The notes beneath the pieces were generated by a model. The model was not told the origin of the DNA. It worked only from the letters and a program-made list of their open reading frames with translations, and searched no databases. Positions 22,621-33,982 of a stretch of 64,000 nucleotides of DNA are shown one piece after another; position 1 is the first letter of the stretch, and each line of letters starts with the position of its first letter. This stretch comes from Posidonia oceanica (taxonomy: Eukaryota; Streptophyta; Magnoliopsida; Alismatales; Posidoniaceae). The translations under genes and the position numbers were made by a program. The stretch is from the NCBI GenBank assembly GCA_037176725.1, contig JAZBRS010000026.1:61110501-61174500 (forward strand), read 5' to 3'.

Positions 22621-24032
22621 ATGCTAGACTCCGGCTTTTGCCTTTGCTTTCGCTTGCTTGCTTTGCATCTTGGTTTGCCTTTGTGCCTTTGTCTGCCTTG
22701 TCTGTTTGCTTGTCTGTCATGTTTTCGCTTTTGCTCACTTGGGATTTGCTTTCTTTGCTTGCTTTAGTGCCTTCTTTGCCTGTTTTGCTCGCTTTTCTGT
22801 GCAAACTCCTAGCAAGTCGCCTCGTGGCTACTCTGCTTAGGTTTCGCACCTCCTTTGCCTTGGATTGCGCTCTGTTTTGCTTTGCTTTGCCTACTGTGGC
22901 GCTCTTACTTGTTTGCTTGCTTGTTGCCTGCTTATTTCTTTGCTTCTGCTCTTACCTGCTTTAATGCTTACTTGCCTTTATCTTTCTTTATCTATCTGCT
23001 TATTATTGCTTTATTTCTCGCACAATGCATGTCTACATACTTGTTTGGCAACAATGCATGCTTTTTGAATGATGAATGCTTTTCTTACACATTTGCTATG
23101 CCACTACGCACGCACATGCCTTGCATATATGCCTTTTGACATGATGTATGCTTTTTCTTCACTATCATGCCCACGAACACTCGCACATGCCATGCACTTG
23201 CCTTTTGCTGTGTTGTGTGTTGTCTGCCTGCCATACTTGACTGATTTTCTTCCCTTTCGCACATGCCATGCCTAGGATAGTAGAGACTTGTTTGCTCTCC
23301 CCATGGTTAACTAAAAATGGCAAGTAAAAGGAACTTCTAGGGGTAACTAGAGACTTCAAACAATCCTTCACCCCCTTGGGTTAATAAAACGCGCAAGATA
23401 AAAGACTTTAATCATTTGCATAAGCATCATATAGGGCATGCATCTTCTCATCTGAGTCCACCTATTAATCTGCGAAGGACAGTCCCGGCCTCTTGTTCCA
23501 CCGCTTTGGGCATGGCGCGAGTCAGTCGGTCTGTCCCCCCTTTGTTCAGGGGTCGTGTCGGTGTTAGTAGAGGGTACCACCCACGCTTTGGCGGGGTCGA
23601 GGCCACCAACGCACCATCCTGTCATTACCTAAGCTTTGGGCCAGGAGTTAGGCAGGGAACCCACTTTTCTGACCTGAGTCGGTGACCCGTACACCCAGGG
23701 ATACCCGAAGTAGATCACCTGCTAAGATACACTAGCTAGGTAAGGGGGGCATACTAGAAAGCATACACATCATTCATGCCATTTAACTTAACTCATTTGC
23801 ATCCGTCTTTTCAGTTTCTAACCCCAGTTTCCTTTTGTTTGTGTCATCAGTGATCGGTAAGCGAGTTCCCCTTGCTAGAGCTTGAGTACCGACTCTTGTT
23901 GACACCCCTGTTGCGACCTTATTCGCGACCATTCCCTCTTCTGAGCTATCCGCCTTTGCAACGATAGCTCCTATTAGGAGTCGCCGTTTGCACACCCGTC
24001 GCAGCCCCATTCTCACGCGCTCTAGGTCAGCA
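22621..24032 (+). other. 5' leader of element A
   Basis: About 1.4 kb between PBS and gag with no convincing gene; long frames are Cys/Leu-rich artefacts of GCTTTGC repeats. A block at 23440-23740 is conserved with 46560-46870 of B, including a CCCC...GGGG inverted pair, which suggests a structured leader. Ogre elements carry an extra ORF upstream of gag, and none is recognisable here. Confidence 0.75.
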
Positions 24033-26048
24033 ATGGCCCAGTACGTCAGTGAGCATATCTTTACTCCTGTCACAGAGGGTGTTTCCGTTCCGACCCCTCC
24101 GGTTGCTCCTTCTGTCCCCGTTGTTCCCCCTTCGACGCCAGGGTTTCCTCCCCTGACGCCTCTAGGATCTCAGTATGTCCCGGGACAGTGGCAAGCATCT
24201 CTCCCTCTGGATCCGGTCGCCGAGTCTATCTTGACGACCGTCACTCGCGCTTCGGAGACGCCACTGCCCCCTCCATCCCAGGGATACGTCGCCTTTGACA
24301 TCCCTTCTACCGCTGCTGCGACTTTTTCTGTAGAACCTTTTCCTCCCGGACAGTCTGTGTCCGTACCATTTGCTTCTCAACCTTCGCCGGCACTGCACTT
24401 CAGCGTCCCCACTGGCGAGACGCCTGAGGCGCAGTACCAGCACCTGATGGAGCTTGCCCAGAGACTGCAGGGCATGGCTCTATCAGTTCGTCCTTCCTGT
24501 GCTCTTGTCGTTCCTGAGGTTCCTTTGAGGCCAGTTCCTGCATCTCATGCATCTACCTCCACACCTCCGCCTCGACCATCGTCACAACTGCTCACGGTTC
24601 CGACGATGGGGGCCCGTTTACCGCCTCCTGCTGCACAACACTTAGCACAGCATGCTCCTCTTCCCCCTAGTGGTCAGTCCTTCAGACCGGCTGGAGCCCA
24701 GTACCTCACTGGCTCGCTATCTGGCACCCCGCCTGTACAGCAACTGGTGCTCCGTCATCCTACCCCTATCACAGCACAGCATGGCATTTACTCTTCTCCT
24801 TTGCATCAAGCCCAGCATCCTGCATACACTCCTGCATACACAGTTCCCCAGCACGGATACGTCGGCCATCCCGTTGCTCCACCAGGCGACGCTATGGTAG
24901 ATCCGGAGGAGCACTTAGGTGCGACCCATTCGGTGTATGTGCTCACTACCCCTGCTGATCCTTCCCCTATAGCAGCAACTCCGGACCCCATCAACAACCG
25001 GATGGACGTCCTGGAAAAGGCACTACGACTAGTGCAGGGTACTGAGCACCAGACCTACCAATTTCGGGACCTCTGCTGCTTTCCAGAGGCGGTACTCCCT
25101 CCGAAGTTCAAAATCCCGGACTTCGAGAAATATAATGGTAGGGGCTGCCCCGTGGCACATCTGAAGGCGTATTGCGGTGATCTCGCTCAGCTTCAGGCTG
25201 ACGAGAGGTTGCTGATCCGCCTGTTCCAGAAGAGTTTGACCGGGCCGGCACTCAAGTGGTTTACATCGCTTGATACGTCAGCCATCAAGACTTGGAACGA
25301 CCTCAGTCAGGCATTCCTGGAACAATACTCCTTCAACCTCGATCTAGTCCCAAAGCAGGCGGACTTGATCGCAATCAAGCAGAATTCCGGCGAGCCGTTC
25401 GGGGAGTACGTCGGCCGCTGGCGCGCCCTTGCCTCTCAGGTTCGAGATAGGCCCTCTGACGAGGAGTCTATTGAGATCGTCATCAAAGGGGCGCAGCCAT
25501 CTCCTGGAGCTCTGCTTAGCATTCAACCAGTCACTACTTTTGCAGCACTCATTAGAGCTGGAGCGCGCGTGGAGAGTTCTTTGCGGAGTGGCAACTTCCC
25601 AGCTTTCTCTGCATTCGCTAAGCAGGCCGCGATCAGCAGTAACAGTGCCAACAGCAGCGCCTCCAACAACAACAGTGGCAGCAGCAACAACCGCCCGAAG
25701 AGGAAGGACTCGCCGAAAACCGCTGTTGCATTTGTCGACTCCCCTACTGTGCCTGTTCGCTTGCCATCCCAGCCTACCCCAACTCAGATGGTGTACACTC
25801 CTGCACCTAGGAATCCACCCACACCACAAATCACAACCACCGCTAGACCGGTCTACCCCACCGCACCGGTTCAGCAAGGCTCATACCAGAGGCAAAGAAG
25901 GCCACTCACTGAGAAGTGGAAATTCGCCCCACTGGTGGAACCGCTCACGGTCATCTTGCCGAAGGTTGCATCGCTCCTGAAGTTCCTGGAGGTTCGTCCA
26001 CTCTGTCTTCCCTTCTGGGCCTACTACCTCCGTGGTAGACCCTTCTGA
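24033..26048 (+). pseudogene. gag: Element A gag, C-terminus deleted
   Basis: Capsid precursor. I chose ATG at 24033 (MAQYVSEH) because B has the matching MAQF start at 47160. Residues 1-330 are Pro/Gln/Ser-rich. A VLEKALRLVQGTE segment and a retrotransposon gag domain (LKWFTSLDTSAIKTWNDLSQ, near 25250-25310) follow, then an Asn/Ser-rich linker and a TPTPQITTTARPVYP-like segment. Compared with B and C, roughly 360-370 bp are missing after LEVRP (near 26000). This removes the zinc knuckle and shifts the frame, so gag ends at 26048 and pol is read in the next frame. The deletion breakpoint has short CTCT homology. Without the knuckle this protein would be expected to package RNA poorly. Confidence 0.85.
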
Positions 26049-28746
26049 TCTTATCTCTGATATTTCTGAGCCTTTCCCTGTAAATCTCTATCTTGCGGCA
26101 GTTGCCGGCTCCGAGTCGAGAATTCACACGATCCGACCGCGTGCCAGGCCGGAGCGCCCCTTCGTGCCCCCCGCTGTGCTTCCTCAGGCTCAATCCCCTG
26201 TACACCTTCTAGCTAGGGCCCAGCCTAGATCCCCCGTCCACCTCTTAGGGCGACCTCGACTAGAATCTCCTGTACACCTCCTAGGCAGACCTCAACCTGC
26301 CCCAGCCTTCCCACCCCAACAACCATACCCTCTAGGTAGACCTCAGTACCCAATAGGTCCCCCTGTAACCCCTCTTGTGCTCGCAGCACGTGCTCCAGTG
26401 GTTATTGATTTAACCTTGGACACCCATCGCGTCCCTTACAGCTACGCCACAGAAATGTGTGCAGAAGTAACGCGATCGGGGAGGGTCTACAGGCCCCCAG
26501 CACCGGCAATTAGGCCAAATCACCCCAAACCTGCTATGCCCCCACCCTCCAACCAACCCGTAGCAGATCCAACCCCAAATCAACCCGTAGCAAGCCAAAT
26601 CCCTGCCCAACCTGTAGCGGCCCAACTTCCTACCATTACCCCCTTAGAGCTTGCCGAAACAACCCCTCCTGTTACCAAAAAGAACCAACCCAAGGCAGAC
26701 ATAACCTCCCAACTTAAGAAGGTTAAAGCTGACATCTCCATTTGGGACCTAATCCACACCTCTGCCGAACACCGCGAGGCTTTTCTTCGCGTGTTCCAGG
26801 CTGCCCGTGTGTCCCAGTCTATTGAGCCTTCAGCCTTGGAGAGCATGGTAGGGATGATTGCGGAGCCCCAGGTCATCTCTTTTACAAGTGATGAGCTGCC
26901 TCCGGCGGGGATTAATCATAACCAATCCCTGTTCGTCACGGTTCAGTTCAAAAACTTTCACATTCCCCTAACACTGGTTGATAATGGGTCAGGCCTTAAC
27001 GTCTGCCCCTTGCGTATTGCAACCAAGCTCAGATTCAAAGCCGAGGACATCACGCCAGCAGTGAAGGGAATGACAGCTTTTGACAACACCCACCATGACG
27101 CTCTAGGGATCCTGATTATTCCTCTTGCTATCGGCTCGGTCGTCTTCGATGTAGAATTCTATGTCGTCGACTTGAAGCCGAATTTCAATCTTCTGCTTGG
27201 GCGCCCTTGGCTCCACAAGCATCAGGTCCTTCCTTCGACCCTCCATCGGATGATAAAGTACCGTCGCGGCGATGATGTCATTGTCGTCATGGTGGAGAAC
27301 TTTGAGAAGGAGCGGATCGAAGCAGTCTCCCCCGTGTCTTCACAAGCTATCCCGTTTGACCCCGAGACTTCTGAAGCTCTATATCGCGTTAATCGGTGCG
27401 AGCCGGTTAACTTCATTCCTGATCTTGAACGTGTCAACTCCTTGGCCGTTCACAGCAACCCCTTCCGAATGGTTGAGAATATATGTCACAGGTGGGGTTA
27501 CATAAAGGGTACACCGCTCGGGCGTTACGGCCAGGGGATCGCAGAGCCGATCGTAGCGGTGGAGCGGAGGAAATCTGAAGGCCTCGGTTACGAACCCAAG
27601 CTCAACGAAGATCACTGCCTTCAGCTCAAGGATCAAGAGCCAGCCATTCCCAGAGACCTCACTAACTTCACCAGTGCAGGAGTTTTGGGATCGACCGACG
27701 ATCAAGCCACGGCGCCGACAGAAGACTGGGTCTGCATTGAGGACTACTACTCGGATGAGGAGCAATCTGGCACAGTAGAGGCAGTCCCAACTGGCAGTAA
27801 GGCAATGATCAGCACAGAGGCACCACAGTCAGCATGTTCAGCTCTTCCTCTAGCAGATACAGCAGACAGCTCAGTAGGCTCTGTGGCAGAACTGGCAAGC
27901 CCTCACACTTTTACAGCCACATCTGCATTACAAGTACAGGCAGCAGCGGTACAGGAGTCAGAGACACTCCTTCTGGTAGAATCGGGCAGGCTACCTGCGG
28001 TTACAATCACACCAGTGCCACTGTCATTCTCTCTGGAGGGGCAGTCGATTAATTCAGTCAGCAGCACAGCTCAGCCCACTCCAGCGGCCACATCACTGAG
28101 AATGCAGTCGGCGCAGTCCGCTTCGCATCTTCCTGGCGCAAAGCAGCAACTCTCATGGCAGGCCCCCATGGCGTCAGAAGCTACACTTTCACAGTCACAA
28201 CCAGATGCAGAGGACCAACTAAGCGCCATAGTCTCCCGGCCCTTGAGCCCTCAGAGGAGCGCCTCTGCCTGCCCTCCACCTGCAGCAGTGACTCTGGCAG
28301 CATACCCATCTGTGGCCCCGCTGACCAGTCTGTTTGGATCTCCCACGCGAAAGCTACCACTATCAGGCACGCCTATGAGCCAGATCATGCAAATTCCTAG
28401 GGCAGCAATCCGTCTTGCAGCCGGGCCAGTGCCGCAGGCCCCCGGCGCCTACTACATCGACTCACCCTCAGACGAGGAGGAAGGAGTGGCGATAGAAGCC
28501 CAGGTCAATTCATGGATGTCCGACTTAGAGCTACTTTATCAAGAACAAATCAAGTCGATAGCAGAAGACCTGGCAGAACATCGGGCCACAGAAAGGAAAG
28601 GGAAAGCCGTGGTTACGGACCCTTCTCTGCAAGAAGACCATGCCTCTATCATGGTCCTGGAAGAAGGCTCGGCAGCACCGGACTCCCCTAGACCAGATGA
28701 ACTCATCACTCTCCGACTAGAAGGCGGGTCTAGGTGGTTTGTGTAA
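26032..28746 (+). pseudogene. Element A protease and linker
   Basis: Starts in the tail of gag (SVVDPSDLISDISEPF-like region) and contains a Pro-rich stretch with repeated LLGRP motifs, then the aspartic protease with LVDNGSGLNVCPLR (GAT of the catalytic Asp at 26980-26982) and FDVEFYVVDLKPNFNLLLGR. A long acidic, Ser/Ala-rich linker follows. The D-N-G-S active site replaces the common D-T/S-G and is the same in B and C, so it is a family feature, not damage. The frame ends at TAA 28744-28746, where B reads CAG. The same frame continues after the stop, so the polyprotein is broken, not finished. Confidence 0.85.
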
Positions 28747-29499
28747 CACATGCCTCACCGGAGCAGCATAGCGAGCGGCAGTGCCCAGATCAGCCGCCGG
28801 TCCGGCATACCCTCCCCAAGCACTTTAGAAGACTCAGAGGAGGAAGCACTAGCAGTCCAAGTAGCTGCGGTAATAGAGCAGAAAGCAGAATCAGCAACAG
28901 AGTTGTTAGCAGCCTCAGTAGCAGGGCCAACAGCAGAATCAACAAGGCCCTCAGTAGTATCAGCAGAGCACTCAGCAGAATCAGTCAGGCCAGAGCAAAT
29001 AGCAGAAGGAGTTGCTGGAACAGAGGTCGCGCACCGAGGCTACAAGAATACTCGAGTGAGCGTGACCATCCTGAAGCGTCACCAGGGTCAAGCAGCGGAA
29101 CATATACACTCTTTCGACATCACAAGTCCTTATTTTGAGAAAGAGATCCTCTCGGAACTTATTGCTTATGGAAAGGAGGACGATACGGGCATGGATGAGA
29201 TTGACGAACCGTTGCACGAGTTCCGGCCCTATGACGACGACCCAGAAGGCCCCAACCTCCATGTTGAAGAAGAAATAGAGGTTGTCAACATCGACACAGC
29301 TGAGGAAGTCAGAGAAGTTCGTATCAGTGCTCAGCTGTCCTCCCAGGCTCGAGCAGAGTTCATCGCATTCTTGAAAGAATATGCGGATGTCTTCGCCTGG
29401 AGTTACGAGGATATGGTCGGCCTTGACATAGAGATAGTGGTGCACAATCTACCCTTAAACCCGGATGCCAAGCCAGTGAAGAAGAAGCTAAGAAGATAG
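28747..29499 (+). pseudogene. Element A linker preceding RT
   Basis: Same frame as the protease. Low-complexity Ala/Glu/Ser repeats at first, then a conserved segment (GYKNTRVSVTILKRHQGQAA; FEKEILSELIAYG; FIAFLKEYADVFAWSYEDM) that leads into RT in Tat elements. It ends at TAG 29497-29499, where B has TGG. Confidence 0.8.
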
Positions 29500-30687
29500 C
29501 GACCGCAGTGGCTGCTCATGATCAAAGAAGAGATAATGAAGCAGCTCAGAGTCAACTTTCTAAAGGTCGTTCTTTATCCTGAGTGGCTGGCAAACATTGT
29601 ACCTGTGCCCAAGAAAGATGGCCGAATCCGGATCTGCATCGACTACAGGGACCTGAACAAGGCAAGTCCCAAGGACGACTTCCCCTTGCCTCACATTGAC
29701 GTCCTAGTCGACAATACAGTGGGCCACAAGATGCTCTCCTTCATGGACGGCTTTTCTGGATACAACCAAATCAAAATGGCAGAAGAAGACATGGAAAAGA
29801 CTTCATTCATCACCCCTTGGGGAGTCTTCTGCTACCAAGTCATGCCGTTCGGTCTGAAGAATGCTGGTGCAACCTATCAGAGGGCCATGACTGCGCTGTT
29901 CCACGACCTCATGCACCAAGAAGTGGAGGTCTACGTAGACGACATGATCGCTAAAACCAGAGAGCCTGAAGACCACCTTGCCTGTCTAAAAAAGCTCTTT
30001 GACTGTCTACGGAAATACAAGTTGCGCCTGAATCCCAAGAAGTGCGTATTCGGGGTGTCTTCTGGCAAGCTGCTCGGCTACATTGTTAGCCAAAGGGGGA
30101 TTGAGCTGGACCCAATGAAAGCAAAAGCCATCGTGGACATGCCACCCCCCAGAACTGAAAAGGAGGTCAGAAGTTTGCTTGGGCGTTTACAGTATATCAG
30201 TCGCTTTATTGCACAGCTTACGCTCATCTGTGAACCCATATTTAAGCTCCTGAAGAAGAATGCGCAAATCGACTGGAGCGAGGAGTGTCAGGCTGCATTT
30301 GCCAAGATCAAGCAGCTGTTGATCAAGCCTCCTGTCTTGGTTCCCCCTACACCAGGGAGACCTTTGCTTCTCAACCTTTCTACCACGTAGCATTCCATGG
30401 GCGCCGTCTTGGGCCAACATGACGAATCTGGTAGAAGGGAGCACGCCATCTATTACCTGAGCAAGAAGTTTAGTGAATGCGAAGCCAGGTACAGTACACT
30501 AGAGAAGACCTGCTTGTCCCTTGTCTGGGCTGCACAGAAGTTGAGGCACTACATGATGGCATACCCAGTTCAGCTCTTATGCCGGCATGATCCTATTAAG
30601 TTCCTCTTTCAAAAGCCGGCTATGGTAGGCAGATGTGCTAAGTGGCAGGTGTTATTGTCTCAGTACGACATCACCTTTGTCACATAG
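29500..30687 (+). pseudogene. pol: Element A reverse transcriptase and Ty3-type RNase H
   Basis: RT copies element RNA into DNA inside the particle; the RNase H degrades the RNA strand. RT motifs in order: VPKKDGRIRICIDYRDLNKA, PLPHIDVLVDN, GFSGYNQI, FITPWGVFCYQVMPFGLKNA, and the catalytic YVDD at 29932-29943. The Ty3-type RNase H domain follows (GRPLLLNLST through REHAIYYLSKKF, TLEKTCLSLVWAAQKLRHYM, KFLFQKPAM). The frame has TAG at 30388-30390 and at 30685-30687, both CAG in B. All catalytic motifs are present between the stops. The protein would not be made at full length without readthrough. Confidence 0.9.
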
Positions 30688-31300
30688 AAATCCATGAAGG
30701 GCCAGGCCATGGCAGACCACCTTGCTGATCTCCCTCTGCCTGAATACCAACCCCTCCAGACGCAGTTCCCTGACGAGGACATCCTCTTCGCAATGGAGGG
30801 CTCCGAGGAGAAAAGTCCTGAAAAACAAGAGGAATGGCAGCTCTACTTTGATGGCGCTGTCAACAAAAAGGGCCGAGGCATAGGCGCAGTGCTGACCACG
30901 CCCTAGGGACAGATGATTCCCTTCGCGAGGAAGCTGACTTTCACCTGCACAAACAATGAAGCAGAGTATGAAGCATGCATCCCAGGGTTGAAGGTCGCCC
31001 TCGAGCATAAGGCGCAGAAGCTGCATGTGCACGGTGATGCCATGCTAGTAATTTCTCAAGTGAACGGCGACTGGAGGACAAAAGATCCCAAGCTTGTGCC
31101 GTATCACGAACACCTGCTGAGGCTGATGGAAGAATTTGAGAGCATCTGCTTCACATACATGAACAGGGCAAAGAACGTGTACGCAGACGCACTAGCAACT
31201 CTGGCATCCTGGCTCACTATACCTGAAGACAGCACAGTGGATGTATCTGTTACTCGCATTGAGCAGCCTGCATATTGCCTGAACATAGAAGAGGCAGATC
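30688..31300 (+). pseudogene. Element A second (archaeal-like) RNase H
   Basis: A second RNase H domain after the first, known from Tat elements. Visible acidic residues: YFDGAVN (Asp codon 30850-30852), NNEAEYEAC, and HGDAMLVISQVNGDW. A TAG at 30904-30906 falls between the first two motifs; B reads CAG there. The domain passes without a gap into a spacer before integrase. Confidence 0.85.
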
Positions 31301-32559
31301 CAGCAGAGGAGCAGCCCTGGTATCAAGATATAAAATCTTTCCTGGAGTCTGGCAGCTTTCCTCCTGATACCGCTGCAGCAGACAAGAGAACTCTGGCGCG
31401 TCTGGCGTCAAAGTATGTGTTGGGGGCTGGGCAGCTGTATAGAAGGTCATATAATCAGATGCTACTGCGCTGCCTGAACAAATCGGAGGCTGACACGCTG
31501 ATGCTTCAAGTGCATGCAGGGACCTGCGGCCCGCACATGAACGGCGTCCTCCTGGCCAAGAAGATCATGCTCCAAGGATATTTCTGGCAGACCATGGAAA
31601 CAGACTGCTGCCGGTTCGTACGCAGATGCCACAACTGCCAGATCCATGGTAACTACATCAAGGCCCCCCCGCAACAGCTGCACAACATGTCTTCGCCATG
31701 GCCTTTCTCCACCTGGGGGATCGATGTCATTGGCGCCGTCCACCCGGCTGCTTCAAATGGTCATCGTTACATTCTGGTAGCGATCGATTACTTTACCAAG
31801 TGGGTGGAAGCAGCCTCTTATAAGACAGTCACCGCTGTGGCAACAGAAAAGTTTATCAGGAACAATATCGTTGCCCGATATGGGGTCCCGCACTCTGTCA
31901 TCTCTGATAATGGCACAAACTTCATTGCCAAGAGGATCGAGGAATACCTGCAGAGTCTCAAGATCAAGCATCATAGATCCTCGCCCTATCGGCCACAGAT
32001 GAACGGAGCGGTGGAGTCTGCAAACAAGAACATTGTTAAAATCCTGAAGAAGATGGCAGAAACTCACAAGGATTGGCATGACAAGCTCCCGTACGAGCTC
32101 TGGGCGTACAAGACATCAATCCGGACCTCGACGGGAGCCACCCCGTATTCTTTGGTGTACGGCATGGAAGCGGTGCTACCTGTTGAAGTAGAGATCCCCT
32201 CACTGTAGATCCTACGAGAAGCTGAGTTGGAAGAGGCAGAATGGGTTGAAGACTGCTGCGTCCAACTAAATCTGATTGATGAGCACAGATTGCAAGCTAT
32301 GCACAACGCTCACTGCTACCAGAAACGGATGGCCAGAGCATTCTTGAAGAAGGTCCAGCCCAGAAACTTTCAGCCAGGGGACCTCGTTTTGCACGCCATT
32401 CATTTGCCTGATGGTCGAGGGAAATTCCGACCTAATTGGCGTGGCCCCTTCATGGTCAAGCAGATCTTCTCGGGAGACGCTGTAACTCTTGAGGATATGG
32501 ACCGGGTCGAGCAGTCTGAGCCCGTCAACCTCTGCTACCTCAAGAAGTACTATCAGTAG
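31301..32559 (+). pseudogene. Element A integrase
   Basis: Inserts element DNA into the genome. The zinc-binding HHCC runs from His 31513 (HAGTCGPH) to the Cys pair near 31627-31635 (CHNC). The catalytic triad is Asp 31723 (WGIDVIG), Asp 31906 (ISDNGTNF) and Glu 32014 (GAVESANK), with 35 residues between the second and third. The C-terminal GPF motif (WRGPFMV) lies near 32440. One in-frame TAG at 32206-32208 breaks the frame before the C-terminal domain; the natural stop is TAG 32557-32559. The only integrase in the window. Confidence 0.9.
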
Positions 32560-33982
32560 TCGAGGGCGGCCCCATTGCAGATGCCCTTCTCCCACCTACA
32601 CACTTGCATTCTCACCTCTTGCATTCTCTTCCTACCTGCATCTTCTATCTATCCTACTCATGCATCAACTCTCTTTCAATCATCATCGTCCTCCCCTCAA
32701 ATCGTGCATTGCATCTTTGGCCCGGTGATGAGAACCGGAAGTGCTTGCCTGCTCTGGAAAGAGTCCGCCCTACCTCACCTGGCACTGCTTAGATATCTTA
32801 GCTAGTGAGGGAGCCACCACCAATCAGGACAGGCGAACTGCCTAAACTCGTAAGGACATACACCTCTGAGGGAGAAAAAATGTTAGGATGTGAGTTTGAA
32901 AAAAAGTGAGAGTAGACATCTAGGCTTGGGCACGTCCAAGGAACAGAAGACGAAGACAGAAGCCGGCCCTAGAGATAGGGGTGTGCAGTCTAACCCTGCT
33001 CCTTCTACCCATCACACAGCAGACCCAAAGCCCAGATCCATCACGACTCAAAGACCCTTCTTTTGCCACCAAAATGGGGATAGCAAAAGCCTGAAAAAAA
33101 GAGAAAAAAAAAGAAATCAAACAAGCAAAAAAAAGAGATAGAACAAAAACAAAAGAAAGAGAAAAAAAAGCAAGCAAAAAAAAAAAAAAAAAAGGGAAAA
33201 GGAGAAGGGCAAGATTCAGCCCAAAAATGCAGGCACCATCATTCCCCCGTACCTCACAAGAGACCCAAGGGTGTAAGCCTAAAAGGGTCTACCACTTCCC
33301 TCCAAAAGCAAAACACTTACCCTCTCCAAGCTAGGGGCGAAGAAAGACTGCATACCTATGAGGGAGAAATAAAGAAAAAAGAGAGCAGAAAGAGTAGGTG
33401 TAGGTCCTGAGAGTCCGGCAAGTAGCCTGTCCCCACCACACCACCACCTATACAAATGCCAACGCCCGTTCCGGAGTGCCACCAGCGAGCCAAGAATCTA
33501 AGTAGGGCCCAGTGAGCTGGGGACCACCCCTTTCCTTTGCAGCAGGCACCAAAGCACTCCGTATACTGAGGGCACCCAAGCATACTAATCATTTCATAAG
33601 CATACCGACCTGCATCATGCACACAAGCATCCTCAATTATCCTTTCCGTCTTATCAATCATTCCGCTCTGCAACTCGCTTCAACCCTAAGACAGTACTTC
33701 TTGCCTAGAACGCGTTGACGCTGCTCGAGCTGCGCTGGTCCAGATCTCCTGCCAGCCCTTGCCCCTGTGTCCACAAGACTGCTGCAGATTCCCTTTGCTT
33801 ATCTATGCTTAACTGCTATATTCTGATCTTTAACTACCGGATGCATACTGAACTACATTATCAGTCTCAGATTCTGCTTTCTGTCAGAGATTATATACCT
33901 GTGTGATCTGACTGTTTGCAATATGGATAACAGGTACCTTCAAGCTCTGCAGTTATCTGCCTGTATCCCTGCGATCTGCGCA
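32560..33982 (+). other. Element A spacer between integrase and the downstream ORF
   Basis: No convincing gene. It has a purine-rich, A-rich stretch (33090-33215, with an A run at about 33177-33193) that has a counterpart in B near 56800-56910. A following segment with AGAGTAGGTGTAGGTCCT is also found in B (57127-57144). A short upstream reading (33923-33982) is in frame with the downstream ORF but not conserved in B. Confidence 0.7.

Noticed and set aside
29500..30687. Endogenous pararetrovirus RT
   Set aside because: Flanking LTRs, PBS, polypurine tract, integrase and target duplication identify an LTR retrotransposon.
29497..32208. TAG read as a sense codon or programmed readthrough throughout pol
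   Set aside because: B has sense codons (mostly CAG or TGG) at the same places and its own TAGs elsewhere, so mutation is the simpler explanation.
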